64,000 nt of DNA from CBDCKR01 sp964572045 (GCA_964572045.1 CAZNEI010000006.1:20052-84051); one strand, 5' to 3'; shown: positions 44,518 through 53,089, counted from the first letter of the stretch. Numbers and translations: made by a program. Notes: a model not told the origin generated them from the sequence alone.

Positions 44518-44828
44518 CACTCGGCGCCATTGTCAGTTCGGGACGGTAGGGGGGGAGAATCCAGGAAGCCCTCCGAGGTGTCGCCCCGAGCTAGGCAGGC
44601 CACACGCACCTCCAGCCCCACCGGCCCCGCGCGGCAGTCAGGACGTGTCTCTTCGGCATCCATCCTCGAAGTCCTCGCCTTCCCCGACGATGCGACCACG
44701 GTAATCGAGGAAGTTCCCCGCTCTCGTGGCAGAGCACAAAGACGGAACGGCAATTCGCAGTTCGGAAGCGGCCCTTCCATGAGACCGTGACCTCCCGTGA
44801 GCGCGCTCGCCACCGCTGGCACAATCCC
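44518..44828 (-). other. Roughly 310-bp gap with one weak open frame
   Basis: Between the WbpA-like gene and the aminotransferase a 101-residue frame (44822-44517) can be read. Its stop shares a base with the aminotransferase ATG (TGATG). The translation has no motif, no membrane segment and no recognisable family, so I do not call it a gene. A run of seven Gs occurs near 44549-44555. No other gene or RNA is seen. Confidence 0.4.
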
Positions 44829-46160
44829 CTAGAGCGAGCCTCCCTTCACGATCCAGGATCCGGATCGGCCGCCCCTCGTGTCCAGGAGCGAGGCCGTCAC
44901 GTGGCGGGCGTCCACCACCACATGCGCGGAATCGAGGACGCGCTGATAGTCCACCCCGCTGTGGTCGGTCACGATGACGACGGCGTCGGCGCCCTCCAGA
45001 GTGACATCGGTCAGCGGTACGGAAGAGAGACGGGCCCCGTCCTCGCAGAGGTCGGGGACGAAGGGATCGTGGTACTCGACGTGCGCGCCGTCGGCCGCCA
45101 GTAGTCGAACGATGTCGAGCGCGGGCGACTCCCGCACGTCGTTCACGTCCTTCTTGTAGGCCACGCCCAGGATGAGGATCTTCGAACCGTTCACGGCCTT
45201 CCGGTTTGAGTTCAACGCCTCCCTCACCTTGTTCACCACGAAGCGGGGCATACCGGAGTTGATCTCAGAGGCAAGCTCGATGAGCCGGGTCCGGTAGTTC
45301 AGGGTCCGCATCTTCCAGGCGAGGTAGTGGGGATCGACCGGAATGCAATGCCCGCCTAGACCCGGTCCTGGTGTGAACTTCATGAACCCGAAGGGTTTCG
45401 TCGCCGCCGCCTCAATCACATCCCAGACGTCCACCTCAAGGCGGTCAGCGATCAGCGCGATCTCGTTGACGAGCGCGATGTTCACAGCCCGGAAGGTGTT
45501 CTCAAGGATCTTCACCATCTCAGCAGCCTCGGTGGACGACACGGCAACCATCGTGTCGATGAACCGCCCGTAGACCGTGAGGCCGGCAAGGGTGCAGGCG
45601 GGGGTGGTGCCTCCGATGACCTTGGGCGTGTTCTTGGTCTTCCAGACCGAGTTTCCGGGATCGACCCGCTCTGGAGAGAAGCACAAGTAGAAGTCCTCCC
45701 CCGCCACAAGACCCGTATGCTCCAGCCTCGGTAGCAGAACCTCGCGAGTGGTGCCCGGGTACGTCGTCGATTCGAGCACGATGAGCTGTCCAGGCCGCAG
45801 CGACCCGGCCACGGCCTCCGACGCCGCGATCACGTGGGAGACATCGGGGTCCTGTGTTTTCGAGAGCGGTGTCGGGACGGATATCGAGATGACGTCGCAC
45901 TCGGCTAGCCGCGACATGTCGCTGGTGGCTTCCAAGCGCCCCGTCCCAAGGACGTCTCGAATCTCATCATCCGTGACATCCTTGATGTGGGCTCTCCCCG
46001 AGTTCACCCCTTCGACGACCCTCGGAACGATGTCGAAGCCCAGCGCCCGGAGCCCCGACCTTGCAACCTCCACCGAAAGAGGGAGTCCGACGTGCCCCAA
46101 CCCGATGACCCCAACCAAGAGGTCTCCGTTCTTCAGGTGTTCGAGGCGGGAATCTGCCAT
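44829..46160 (-). CDS. WbpA-like UDP-N-acetylhexosamine 6-dehydrogenase
   Basis: The 443-residue nucleotide-sugar dehydrogenase has the NAD fold start VGVIGLGHVGLPLSVEVA, ESTTYPGTT near residues 130-137 and FSPERVDPGN near 161-170. The catalytic C272 lies in GPGLGGHCIPVDPHYLAWK. These match WbpA/WecC/TviB enzymes acting on UDP-GlcNAc or ManNAc rather than the UDP-glucose type. Together with the WbpE-like aminotransferase it gives part of the UDP-2,3-diamino-uronate route, but no WbpB oxidoreductase or WbpD acetyltransferase is present. Confidence 0.92.
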   Translation of the reverse strand: MADSRLEHLKNGDLLVGVIGLGHVGLPLSVEVARSGLRALGFDIVPRVVEGVNSGRAHIKDVTDDEIRDVLGTGRLEATSDMSRLAECDVISISVPTPLSKTQDPDVSHVIAASEAVAGSLRPGQLIVLESTTYPGTTREVLLPRLEHTGLVAGEDFYLCFSPERVDPGNSVWKTKNTPKVIGGTTPACTLAGLTVYGRFIDTMVAVSSTEAAEMVKILENTFRAVNIALVNEIALIADRLEVDVWDVIEAAATKPFGFMKFTPGPGLGGHCIPVDPHYLAWKMRTLNYRTRLIELASEINSGMPRFVVNKVREALNSNRKAVNGSKILILGVAYKKDVNDVRESPALDIVRLLAADGAHVEYHDPFVPDLCEDGARLSSVPLTDVTLEGADAVVIVTDHSGVDYQRVLDSAHVVVDARHVTASLLDTRGGRSGSWIVKGGSL

Positions 46161-46545
46161 GAACCAGCGAGATGTGAATGGAGGAGGCGGACCGGACGCC
46201 GCGGGGGACGACCCGAATATGACGGGTCGGAAGGGCGGCTACAAGCGCTTCGGCAGCCGGGCCTGCGTCAGCCGAGGTGCCCTCCGTTCGAGAGCCGCAC
46301 CGATCCCCCCGTCTCGTGACGCGGCATGCTTGCGATCCCCGCACGTCCGAACCAGCAAAGACACTCGCAGCAAGAACCTCAGCAGCCAGGTCCGTCGAGA
46401 GGAGAGCAGCCACGGGCGGCCCTCTGCTGCGTGGGAAGATGCGGAGACCGGTGCGCCCCTCGACAACGAAACGGGGGGATCACCGGCACGGTCAATCGAG
46501 CCCGGTCGAGGACAGGGGCGTGTCCAGGGCGGGAGGCGGCGTGGC
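46161..46545 (-). other. 385-bp gap between hemD and the sugar cluster
   Basis: No gene is visible in this stretch; the open frames are shadows without motifs. It includes an inverted repeat CGACCCG (46209-46215), a 7-nt loop and CGGGTCG (46223-46229), 49 nt before the WbpA-like start. It could be an operator or a weak terminator of the hemD transcript. This gap probably separates the housekeeping operon from the polysaccharide operon. Confidence 0.5.
46209..46229. repeat. 7-bp inverted repeat upstream of the WbpA-like gene
   Basis: The arms CGACCCG and CGGGTCG are separated by AATATGA. No T-run follows. Position at the start of the sugar cluster makes a regulator site possible. Confidence 0.35.
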
Positions 46546-47346
46546 TTACCCGAGTCCTATCGCATAGTAGTCTACGACAGCCTCGACCAAACCCTCGACG
46601 GTGAACGTCTCGGCCTCAATCGGAACCTCGTAGCCGGCTTTCCGGGCCGCCTCCGCCGTGACCGGACCGATCACAGCAGCCGGTGCGATCGGAGGGCCCC
46701 GGTGGAGCCGGTTGAATCCGTGCACGGACGACGGGGAAGCAAACGTAATCAGATCCACCCCCCTTTCGAGTCCAGCTCGTGCCTCCGGTGACACATTCTC
46801 GACCAAGGCGGCCCGATGGGTCGCGACCACGTCTACCGTTGCGCCAAGGGCCCGGAGTCCGTTGGGCAGAACACGCCGAGCCCCTTCGGCCACGGGGAGG
46901 AGGACCTTGCCGATCGGGCCGGTGGCGGCCAGGGCGGCCAGCGCCCCCTCAGCCACGTGCGAATCAGGGACGAGCGCCACACGGAGCCCTGCGGCTTCGG
47001 CCGCCCGAGCCGTCGCGGGCCCGATACAACAGACCCTCGCTGCGCCGACGGATTCGCTCGGCACCACACCGGCCTCTTCGGCTGCACCGCAGAAAGCGGA
47101 GACGCCGTTCGCGGAAGTAAGCACCACCCAATCGTACTGCGCCGCGCCGTGGACGGCGTTGGCGAGTGGTAGACGATCGCCAGGAGGGTCGATTCGAATG
47201 GTGGGAACGAGAAGAACACAAGCTCCGTGGCCTTCCAAGGCCCTTACCAGCTCGTTGGCATGTGGCTTCGGCCTGGTCACGACGACCGTCAGAGAGGCCA
47301 AGGCGGGGACTCCGACGGATGCTTCACGTGATTCGACAATGCTCAT
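46546..47346 (-). CDS. hemD: Uroporphyrinogen-III synthase
   Basis: HemD cyclises hydroxymethylbilane to uroporphyrinogen III. From ATG 47346 the product is 266 residues. It has the two-domain hinge pattern, the N-terminal VVVTRPKPHANELVRALEGHG, DWVVLTSANGVSAF and the C-terminal DLITFASPSSVHGF with VIGPVTAEAARKAGY. HemD sequences are poorly conserved, but these segments are diagnostic. Upstream in-frame Met at 47379 is an alternative start. hemC is not adjacent. Confidence 0.9.
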   Translation of the reverse strand: MSIVESREASVGVPALASLTVVVTRPKPHANELVRALEGHGACVLLVPTIRIDPPGDRLPLANAVHGAAQYDWVVLTSANGVSAFCGAAEEAGVVPSESVGAARVCCIGPATARAAEAAGLRVALVPDSHVAEGALAALAATGPIGKVLLPVAEGARRVLPNGLRALGATVDVVATHRAALVENVSPEARAGLERGVDLITFASPSSVHGFNRLHRGPPIAPAAVIGPVTAEAARKAGYEVPIEAETFTVEGLVEAVVDYYAIGLG

Positions 47347-47611
47347 GTGTGCCCCGATCCACGAGCGGGTCGACGACATCGCCTCCAAGAATCGCACGGC
47401 GGCCAACCGCCACCGGCGCCCAGGGACGGGCAGACCTCGGTCGGGCGCGGATCTGGGAAGAGCTTCCACGCCGCGTGGGGGCGGCTGAGCCTGCCTCGCA
47501 GCAAACCCAGTCCGGCGCGCGTGAGCCCGCCGCCGATTCCATCCCAAAGAGTAAGCCTTCCGAGGCACGGTGGCCCGGCCGGCATCGGATGGTCGGCTCG
47601 GAGGAAGTGGG

Positions 47612-47827
47612 CTAGACCTCGACCGCCTTGGGTGGGGGCGCCTTGGTAATCCTACCGGCCTTGATACACGTCGTGCAGACCCTCACGCGCCGACGGGCAC
47701 CGGCGGGCGTCACGATCTTCGCGACTTGAAGGTTGGGAAGCCAGCGCCTCTTCGTCTTGTTGTGGGCGTGGCTCACGTTATTGCCCGTCGTGGGCCCTTT
47801 CCCGCAGATGTAACACACCCGAGCCAT
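47612..47827 (-). CDS. rpmB: Ribosomal protein L28, zinc-binding form
   Basis: The 71-residue protein reads MARVCYICGKGPTTGNNVSHAHNK and has cysteine pairs C5/C8 and C51/C54, the C+ form that binds zinc. The start at 47827 is the family start; the frame upstream is spurious. It is not in its common rpmB-rpmG pairing but sits between hemD and a membrane protein gene. Confidence 0.95.
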   Translation of the reverse strand: MARVCYICGKGPTTGNNVSHAHNKTKRRWLPNLQVAKIVTPAGARRRVRVCTTCIKAGRITKAPPPKAVEV

Positions 47828-47858
47828 CGTTTGTTCTCTGCGTTTCCGGTTCAGTCCC

Positions 47859-48422
47859 TCAACTGCCTTCGCTCTCGCCGCCTTCGCCGTCGCCACCCTC
47901 GTCCCCCTCCATCAAGATGTCCACAACCTCCAAGAACGATGGGGCGAAGGTAGCGAGGATCCTGTCCGCTTCTGTGATGGCACCTGATGCCACCCAGTCG
48001 TCCGCCACACTGTCGGACATAGCGTATACAGAGCCGATTACGGAGACCTGCGAGCCGCCGGGGACGGCCACGCTGTCGGCCACGACGCGTACGCCCATCT
48101 TGATCAGGTAAGGACCGGCGTGGTTCGGCATCTCGACAAAGAAGGCCTGGGAGCCCACGGCACTCTGGACCAGCAGGTCGTCGATCCGAATGACGCCGCC
48201 GGCTTGGGCCATAGGATCGGACCCGAACACCCCCGCGTCCACGGTGGGAGCTGAGGAGAAATCATCAACGTCGGCAGCCTCTTCTTCCACGACCGCCACG
48301 TCCAATTCGTCTGCCTGCATGTTTAGCCAATACAGAAACCCGCCGACCACGGCGAAGGTCAACAACATCAGGACAAGACCTCCCCTGTCGGATGCACTCG
48401 TTCGCGACCCAAGCCGTGCCAT
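47859..48422 (-). CDS. Unrecognised single-span membrane protein with acidic tail
   Basis: I do not recognise this 187-residue protein. A basic N-terminus is followed by one membrane helix (residues about 14-34), an acidic linker (about 40-60) and a soluble domain (about 70-160) with PYLIKMGVRVVADSVAVPGGSQVSVIG. That looks like beta strands of a small barrel (OB-like), and the tail is Glu/Gly-rich. The domain would face the periplasm. It lies 49 bp after rplQ and 31 bp before rpmB, a tight place among ribosomal genes, so co-transcription is likely. Its function is not indicated. Confidence 0.75.
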   Translation of the reverse strand: MARLGSRTSASDRGGLVLMLLTFAVVGGFLYWLNMQADELDVAVVEEEAADVDDFSSAPTVDAGVFGSDPMAQAGGVIRIDDLLVQSAVGSQAFFVEMPNHAGPYLIKMGVRVVADSVAVPGGSQVSVIGSVYAMSDSVADDWVASGAITEADRILATFAPSFLEVVDILMEGDEGGDGEGGESEGS

Positions 48423-48471
48423 CGTATGCCGTGCTCCCCTTCTCTTTGGTCAGTGGAAGGCCACCGCCAGT

Positions 48472-48825
48472 CTAATCGACCAGCTCGATAAGCGCCATGT
48501 CCGCAGCGTCACCACGACGGGTCCCCGACTTGAAGATGCGAGTGTAGCCTCCCGGCCTGTGGTGGAATCGGGGAGCGATGTCGTCGAAGAGCTTGGCGAG
48601 AACTTCCCGGTCGGCGATGTGGCGCGCAACCTGACGGCGGGCGTGCAAGTCACCCCGTTTGCCCAGCGTGATCAGCCGTTCGACGAACGGACGGAGCTCC
48701 TTGGCCTTAGCCACGGTCGTCTCAATGCGCTCGTGCCGAAACAGCGCCGTGGCCATGTTCCGCAACGTCGCCTTCTTGTGGCTGGCCGTCCGGGAAAGAG
48801 CCCGGCCCTTCTTCCGATGCCTCAT
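48472..48825 (-). CDS. rplQ: Ribosomal protein L17
   Basis: The 117-residue protein begins MRHRKKGRALSRTASHKKA, the L17 signature, continues with RIETTVAKAKELRPFVERLITL, and ends ALIELVD. The start at 48825 is set by that signature. It is 13 nt after rpoA, the universal order at the end of the alpha operon. Confidence 0.97.
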   Translation of the reverse strand: MRHRKKGRALSRTASHKKATLRNMATALFRHERIETTVAKAKELRPFVERLITLGKRGDLHARRQVARHIADREVLAKLFDDIAPRFHHRPGGYTRIFKSGTRRGDAADMALIELVD

Positions 48826-48838
48826 CTGCCCGGGGCCC

Positions 48839-49882
48839 CTACTCGCCAGCCTTGGCCAGCTCGGCCAGCTCCTCGTCAACGAGGAAGAGCTGACCGTCTT
48901 CACCCTCCTCAAGACCTATGCCCAAGCGAAGGCCGTGATCGTCCAGAAAGTCCGAGATCTCCTTAAGCGACTTCTTCCCGAAGTTCTCGATCCGCAGCAT
49001 CTCTTCCTCAGAGCGCTGAACCAAGTCTGCCAACGTCTGGATATTCTGTTTCTGCAAGGAGTTACGGGACCGCACGCTGAGCTCTGCGAGATCTTCGATG
49101 CGACGGTCGAGAAGATCGCGCATCCGATCGGGAATCTCCAGAGCACCAGGAGGCGCCACCGGCGGGGCACCATCCTCACCGAAATAGAGCACGAACTCAA
49201 GGTGCTTGCGCAACAGCTCTGCAGCATAGGGGACGGCGTACTCGGGATCCACGGACCCGTCTGTTTCCACAAGAACCGTCAACCGATCGAAGTCGGTGCG
49301 CTGGCCCACCCGCGTCTCGTCGACGGAGAAATTCGCGCGCTTCACCGGATTGTAAATGGAGTCCACGCGCACCATATCCACCGGCGCACCCCGTGGAAAT
49401 TCGTGCTGGTTCGCCAAGACGAACCCGCGGCCTTTGTTCACGTGCAGCTCAATGTTGAACTTCCGCTTGTCTTGGACCGTCAGCAGGTGATGGTCAGGAT
49501 CGCGGATCGTGACTCCTGGAGCCGGCACGATGTCGGCGGCTGTGACGGGCCCCGCCTCACTCACGCGGATCTCGAGCGTTGCCTCGTCAACGTCATCGTC
49601 CAAGGTGACGACCAGGGTCTTGAAGTTCTGAATGATCTGGTGAACGTCTTCCACCACACCCTGAATTGTCTGATGCTCGTGCAGAACGCCTTGGATCCGG
49701 AATGCCCACACAGCCGCACCGCGAAGCGACGAGAGGAGCACTCTCCGCATGGAGTTGCCGAGCGTGTGACCGAAGCCCCGCTCGAGGGGTTCGATCACGA
49801 ATTCAGCAGAGCGTCCATCGTCCCAGGTCCTGGCGACCTCGATCCGCTCGGGCAACACCAATCCGGTAAGGTCTATTTGCAC
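48839..49882 (-). CDS. rpoA: RNA polymerase alpha subunit
   Basis: The 347-residue subunit has the N-terminal assembly domain (FVIEPLERGFGHTLGNSMRRVLLSSL near residues 28-53, VDMVRVDSIYNPVKRANF near 167-184) and a C-terminal domain with ELSVRSRNSLQKQNIQTLADLV and NFGKKSLKEI, which contacts UP elements and activators. The tail after the CTD (EEGEDGQLFLVDEELAELAKAGE region) is acidic and longer than in E. coli. Confidence 0.98.
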   Translation of the reverse strand: MQIDLTGLVLPERIEVARTWDDGRSAEFVIEPLERGFGHTLGNSMRRVLLSSLRGAAVWAFRIQGVLHEHQTIQGVVEDVHQIIQNFKTLVVTLDDDVDEATLEIRVSEAGPVTAADIVPAPGVTIRDPDHHLLTVQDKRKFNIELHVNKGRGFVLANQHEFPRGAPVDMVRVDSIYNPVKRANFSVDETRVGQRTDFDRLTVLVETDGSVDPEYAVPYAAELLRKHLEFVLYFGEDGAPPVAPPGALEIPDRMRDLLDRRIEDLAELSVRSRNSLQKQNIQTLADLVQRSEEEMLRIENFGKKSLKEISDFLDDHGLRLGIGLEEGEDGQLFLVDEELAELAKAGE

Positions 49883-49892
49883 GGAACCTCCG

Positions 49893-50528
49893 TTACTTCG
49901 AGTAGAGCTCCACGATGAGCTGCTCCTGAACGGCCAACGGGACGTCCTGGCGGGTGGGGAGACGCGTCACGCGCCCGACACGGTTCTTCTCGTCCAGCGC
50001 CAGCCATTCCACGAGGGTCGGACGAGTCCGGGCCTCGAGGCTTGCCTGCACGGTCGCCAGATCCCTTGACCCAGGCCGGACGGCCACTTCGTCACCCGGG
50101 TCCACCTGATAGGACGGTATGTCTACGACGCGTCCGTTTACCTCTACGTGCCGGTGCCTAACCAGCTGCCGCGCGGCGCTTCGACTCGGGGCGAAGCCCA
50201 TCCGAAAGATGACGTTGTCCAGCCGGGACTCGAGGGCAACCAGCATGTTCTCGCCCGTGATACCGTCCCGGGTCGAGGCCTTCTTGAAGAGGGCACGGAA
50301 CTGGCGCTCGTGGAGGCCGTAAATGCGCTTGACCTTCTGCTTCTCGCGAAGCTGCACGGCGTAGTCCGACTGCTTTCTCCTCCGTGCGTGAGCGGGCCCG
50401 TGCTGCCCGGGAGGATAGCCCCGGCGCTCGATAGCGCACTTCTCCGTGTAGCACTTCTGGCCCTTCAGAAAGAGCTTCTGCCCTTCACGACGACAGAGCT
50501 TGCAGACTGGTCCTGTGTACCGTGCCAT
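49893..50528 (-). CDS. rpsD: Ribosomal protein S4, zinc-binding form
   Basis: The 211-residue S4 has N-terminal zinc ligands C9, C12, C26 and C31, the RRGYPPGQHG segment and a C-terminal S4 RNA-binding domain (RLDNVIFRMGFAPSRSAARQLV). S4 is the usual autoregulator of alpha operons, but a leader target was not assessed here. It lies between rpsK and rpoA. Confidence 0.97.
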   Translation of the reverse strand: MARYTGPVCKLCRREGQKLFLKGQKCYTEKCAIERRGYPPGQHGPAHARRRKQSDYAVQLREKQKVKRIYGLHERQFRALFKKASTRDGITGENMLVALESRLDNVIFRMGFAPSRSAARQLVRHRHVEVNGRVVDIPSYQVDPGDEVAVRPGSRDLATVQASLEARTRPTLVEWLALDEKNRVGRVTRLPTRQDVPLAVQEQLIVELYSK

Positions 50529-50540
50529 TACTTGTCGCGC

Positions 50541-50933
50541 CTAGACCCGGCGCTTTTTGGGGGGACGACAGCCATTATGGGGAAGCGGGGTTACGTCCTG
50601 AATGGCCTTGATTTGCAGCCCGGCCGCTGCGAGAGCTTGAATGGCAGATTCGCGCCCCGAACCGGGGCCCTGTACGCGGACGCTCACGCGCCGTACACCC
50701 ATCGCCACCGCCTCTCGCCCGCAACGCTCCGCAGCCACCGTCGCCGCAAAGGGGGTCGACTTTTTGGAGCCCTTGAAGCCCGCCTTGCCGGCACTGCCCC
50801 AGACGAGGGTGTTGCCCGCGCTGTCAGTAATCGTGACAAGTGTGTTGTTGAAGGTCGCCTTGATGTGGGCGACTCCCTCCGCCTCTACGATCTTCTTGCT
50901 GCGCCTACGCGGCGATTTCCGTCCTCGGGCCAC
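50541..50933 (-). CDS. rpsK: Ribosomal protein S11
   Basis: The 130-residue S11 has a basic N-terminus, GVAHIKATFNNTLVTITD near residues 20-37 and VTPLPHNGCRPPKKRRV at the end, all characteristic. It follows rpsM by 57 nt and precedes rpsD by 12 nt, the canonical order. Confidence 0.98.
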   Translation of the reverse strand: MARGRKSPRRRSKKIVEAEGVAHIKATFNNTLVTITDSAGNTLVWGSAGKAGFKGSKKSTPFAATVAAERCGREAVAMGVRRVSVRVQGPGSGRESAIQALAAAGLQIKAIQDVTPLPHNGCRPPKKRRV

Positions 50934-50990
50934 TGGCGTCGTCCTCCTCGTCCACTGGGTCGAATGTTCGGGAGCTAGGTGGGTATCACC

Positions 50991-51371
50991 CTATTTCCTG
51001 GGTGCCTTTTTCTTCCCCGCGATGGCCCGTCGGTGTCCCTTGTGGGTCCGGGCATTCGTGTGGGTGCGCTGCCCCCGCACCGGAAGTCCCCGGCGATGCC
51101 TGAGACCGCGATAGCATCCGATGTCCATTAGCCGCTTGATGTTCATGGAGACTTCGGTGCGCAAGGCACCTTCGACCTTGTAGTGCCCCTCGATCTCCCG
51201 ACGCAGCCTGGTGACGTCATCGTCGGTGAGATCCACGGTCCGGCGATTCGGATCAACGCCCGTACGCTCAAGAATCCGGCCCGACCGGGACGGCCCGATG
51301 CCGTAGATGTAGGTCAGTGCGACCTCGATCCGCTTGCTCTTCGGAAGATCCACACCCGCGATGCGTGCCAT
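50991..51371 (-). CDS. rpsM: Ribosomal protein S13
   Basis: The 126-residue S13 begins MARIAGVDLPKSKRIEVALTYIYGIG and ends in the basic tail with RGLPVRGQRTHTNARTRKG-like sequence. Position between rpmJ and rpsK is standard. Confidence 0.98.
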   Translation of the reverse strand: MARIAGVDLPKSKRIEVALTYIYGIGPSRSGRILERTGVDPNRRTVDLTDDDVTRLRREIEGHYKVEGALRTEVSMNIKRLMDIGCYRGLRHRRGLPVRGQRTHTNARTHKGHRRAIAGKKKAPRK

Positions 51372-51438
51372 GCCACCGTCTTCTTGAGGTTATGCAAGAG
51401 GCCCGACGCTGCCCTGGGCCGTGCGGGTCCGTGCCCGT

Positions 51439-51555
51439 TCAGCCTTGACGCTGCTTATGCTTCGGATTACGCGAACAGATGATCCTCACAACTCCCCGGC
51501 GCCGGATCACCTTACAGTGCTCACAAATCGGCTTAACGCTGCTACGCACCTTCAT
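51439..51555 (-). CDS. rpmJ: Ribosomal protein L36, zinc-binding form
   Basis: This 38-residue protein is too short for a default ORF scan. It starts MKVRSSVKPICEHCKVI and ends PKHKQRQG, with zinc ligands C11, C14, C27 and H33. It is the first gene after the promoter at 51595-51623 and is 67 nt upstream of rpsM. infA, often adjacent, is absent. Confidence 0.97.
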   Translation of the reverse strand: MKVRSSVKPICEHCKVIRRRGVVRIICSRNPKHKQRQG

Positions 51556-51594
51556 ATTCCCGCCTATCTCACTACGTTTCCAGCATAGCTTGTG

Positions 51595-51623
51595 ATGATA
51601 ATCGAAGCTGTCTCGCTCTTCAA
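51595..51623 (-). promoter_or_regulatory. Candidate sigma70 promoter for the alpha operon
   Basis: On the minus strand TTGAAG (51623-51618), a 17-nt spacer and TATCAT (51600-51595) form a good -35/-10 pair, with 4/6 and 5/6 matches. Transcription would start near 51588, about 33 nt before rpmJ. It fills the gap where infA often lies and would give rpmJ-rpsM-rpsK-rpsD-rpoA-rplQ their own start in addition to read-through from map. Confidence 0.65.
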
Positions 51624-51671
51624 GTCACTCCCGCGTTTTCGGCGGTCTTGAGCAATCGCAGATTCGTTGCA

Positions 51672-52442
51672 CTAGGCAGGAATCTCCACAGGAGTCGCCG
51701 TCAGAATGCGGGGGCCGTTTGCCGTCACGGCGACGGTATGTTCGAAGTGGGCGGACCTGGTGCCGTCCTGGGTCACCACCGTCCAGCGGTCTTCCAACGT
51801 CTTGATCTTGTCGGTCCCCAGCGCGAGCATGGGCTCGATGGCAAGGACCATCCCCTCCCGGAGCTGAGGGCCATCGCCCGGGATGCCCAGGTTGGAGACT
51901 TGAGGCTCTTCGTGCACGTCTCGGCCCACCCCGTGCCCCACCAGATCCCGTATGATGTGGAGTCCCGTCCCCTCGACGCGCGCCATTACCGCCGCGCCGA
52001 TGTCCCCGACGTGGTTGCCCTTGACCGCCTCTGCGATGGCACCGAAGAGCGCCTCTCGAGTGACCGTGAGGAGATAGCGACTCGACTGATCAATCTCCCC
52101 GACGGGAAAGGTCCACGCTGAATCCGAACACCATCCGTCCAGCTTCACGCCGACGTCGACCGAGATGATGTCGCCTTCACGGAGGATACGGTCGTCCCTT
52201 GGGATTCCATGCACGACCTCGTCATTCAACGATGCGCATACACTGCCCGTGAAGCCGTACAGTCCCTTAAAGGCCGGCACGGCGCCATCATGGGAACGGA
52301 TGAAGTCGTCGGCGAATACATCGAGCTCGAGCGTCGAGACACCGGGCACAATGCGGGGACGGATCTCGCTGAGGAAGTCGGCGATAATCGCCCCTCCCCG
52401 AGCGATCACGCGGATCTCCTCGGGAGTCTTCAGGTGAATCAT
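51672..52442 (-). CDS. map: Type I methionine aminopeptidase
   Basis: Map removes the initiator methionine. The 256-residue enzyme has metal ligands within DGWCSDSAWTF, GHGVGRDVHEEP and the terminal EGMVLAIEPML and FEHTVAVT segments. The family N-terminus IHLKTPEEI is present. Its ATG overlaps the adk stop (ATGA), the standard secY-adk-map order. Confidence 0.97.
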   Translation of the reverse strand: MIHLKTPEEIRVIARGGAIIADFLSEIRPRIVPGVSTLELDVFADDFIRSHDGAVPAFKGLYGFTGSVCASLNDEVVHGIPRDDRILREGDIISVDVGVKLDGWCSDSAWTFPVGEIDQSSRYLLTVTREALFGAIAEAVKGNHVGDIGAAVMARVEGTGLHIIRDLVGHGVGRDVHEEPQVSNLGIPGDGPQLREGMVLAIEPMLALGTDKIKTLEDRWTVVTQDGTRSAHFEHTVAVTANGPRILTATPVEIPA

Positions 52443-53089
52443 CGGGGGAGTCCGAGTGCGGCGGTCACGGCGCCTTGCACCTCTTCGACCGTCTGGTCCG
52501 CGTCGATACGGTGCACGGGTATTCCGCTTGCATCGTAGTACTCGATGAGCGGGGCGGTGACCTGCCGGTAGACGTCTAGCCGATTCTGAACCGTGTCACG
52601 GTGATCGTCGCTCCGATGTTCAAGACACGTGCCGTCGTTGTCGCACGCGCCATCGCGGATGGATGGAGCGAGAAAGACGTTGTAGACGGCACCACACTCC
52701 GGGCAGGACCGTCGCCCGGCGATCCTCTCGATCAGAGGCTCATCTTCGGCTTCGAGCACCACTACCTGATCGATGCTCAAGCCTAGCGGCCCGAGCATCA
52801 GGCTCAGGTCCGAGGCCTGGGCCTTGGTCCGAGGGAATCCGTCGATGACTACACCCGCCCCCTGAAGGCAGGCCAGCCTGTCACGCACCATCGCGACGAC
52901 GACGTCGTCCGGGACGAGTTCTCCTACGTCCATGAAGCGCTGCGCCTCCCGCCCGAGGGGCGTACCATCCGACCTCGCACGGCGAAGCAGATCGCCGGTC
53001 ACGACCCGTTCCCACCCCTGCGCCTCGGCGAGAAGGACTCCCTGCGTTCCCTTTCCCGCGCCCGGGGGGCCGAGCAGGATCACGTACAT
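52439..53089 (-). CDS. adk: Adenylate kinase with zinc-binding lid
   Basis: Adk balances AMP, ADP and ATP. The 216-residue enzyme has the P-loop GPPGAGKGTQ (residues 7-16), DGFPRTKAQA near 83-92 and a LID with C129, C132, C149 and D152, the Cys3-Asp zinc site known from Bacillus adenylate kinases. The lid therefore probably binds zinc. Between secY and map as usual. Confidence 0.97.
   Translation of the reverse strand: MYVILLGPPGAGKGTQGVLLAEAQGWERVVTGDLLRRARSDGTPLGREAQRFMDVGELVPDDVVVAMVRDRLACLQGAGVVIDGFPRTKAQASDLSLMLGPLGLSIDQVVVLEAEDEPLIERIAGRRSCPECGAVYNVFLAPSIRDGACDNDGTCLEHRSDDHRDTVQNRLDVYRQVTAPLIEYYDASGIPVHRIDADQTVEEVQGAVTAALGLPR

Noticed and set aside
44517..44822. 101-codon frame between the WbpA-like gene and the aminotransferase
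   Set aside because: Its stop touches the next start, but the product has no motif and unnatural composition, so it is treated as intergenic.
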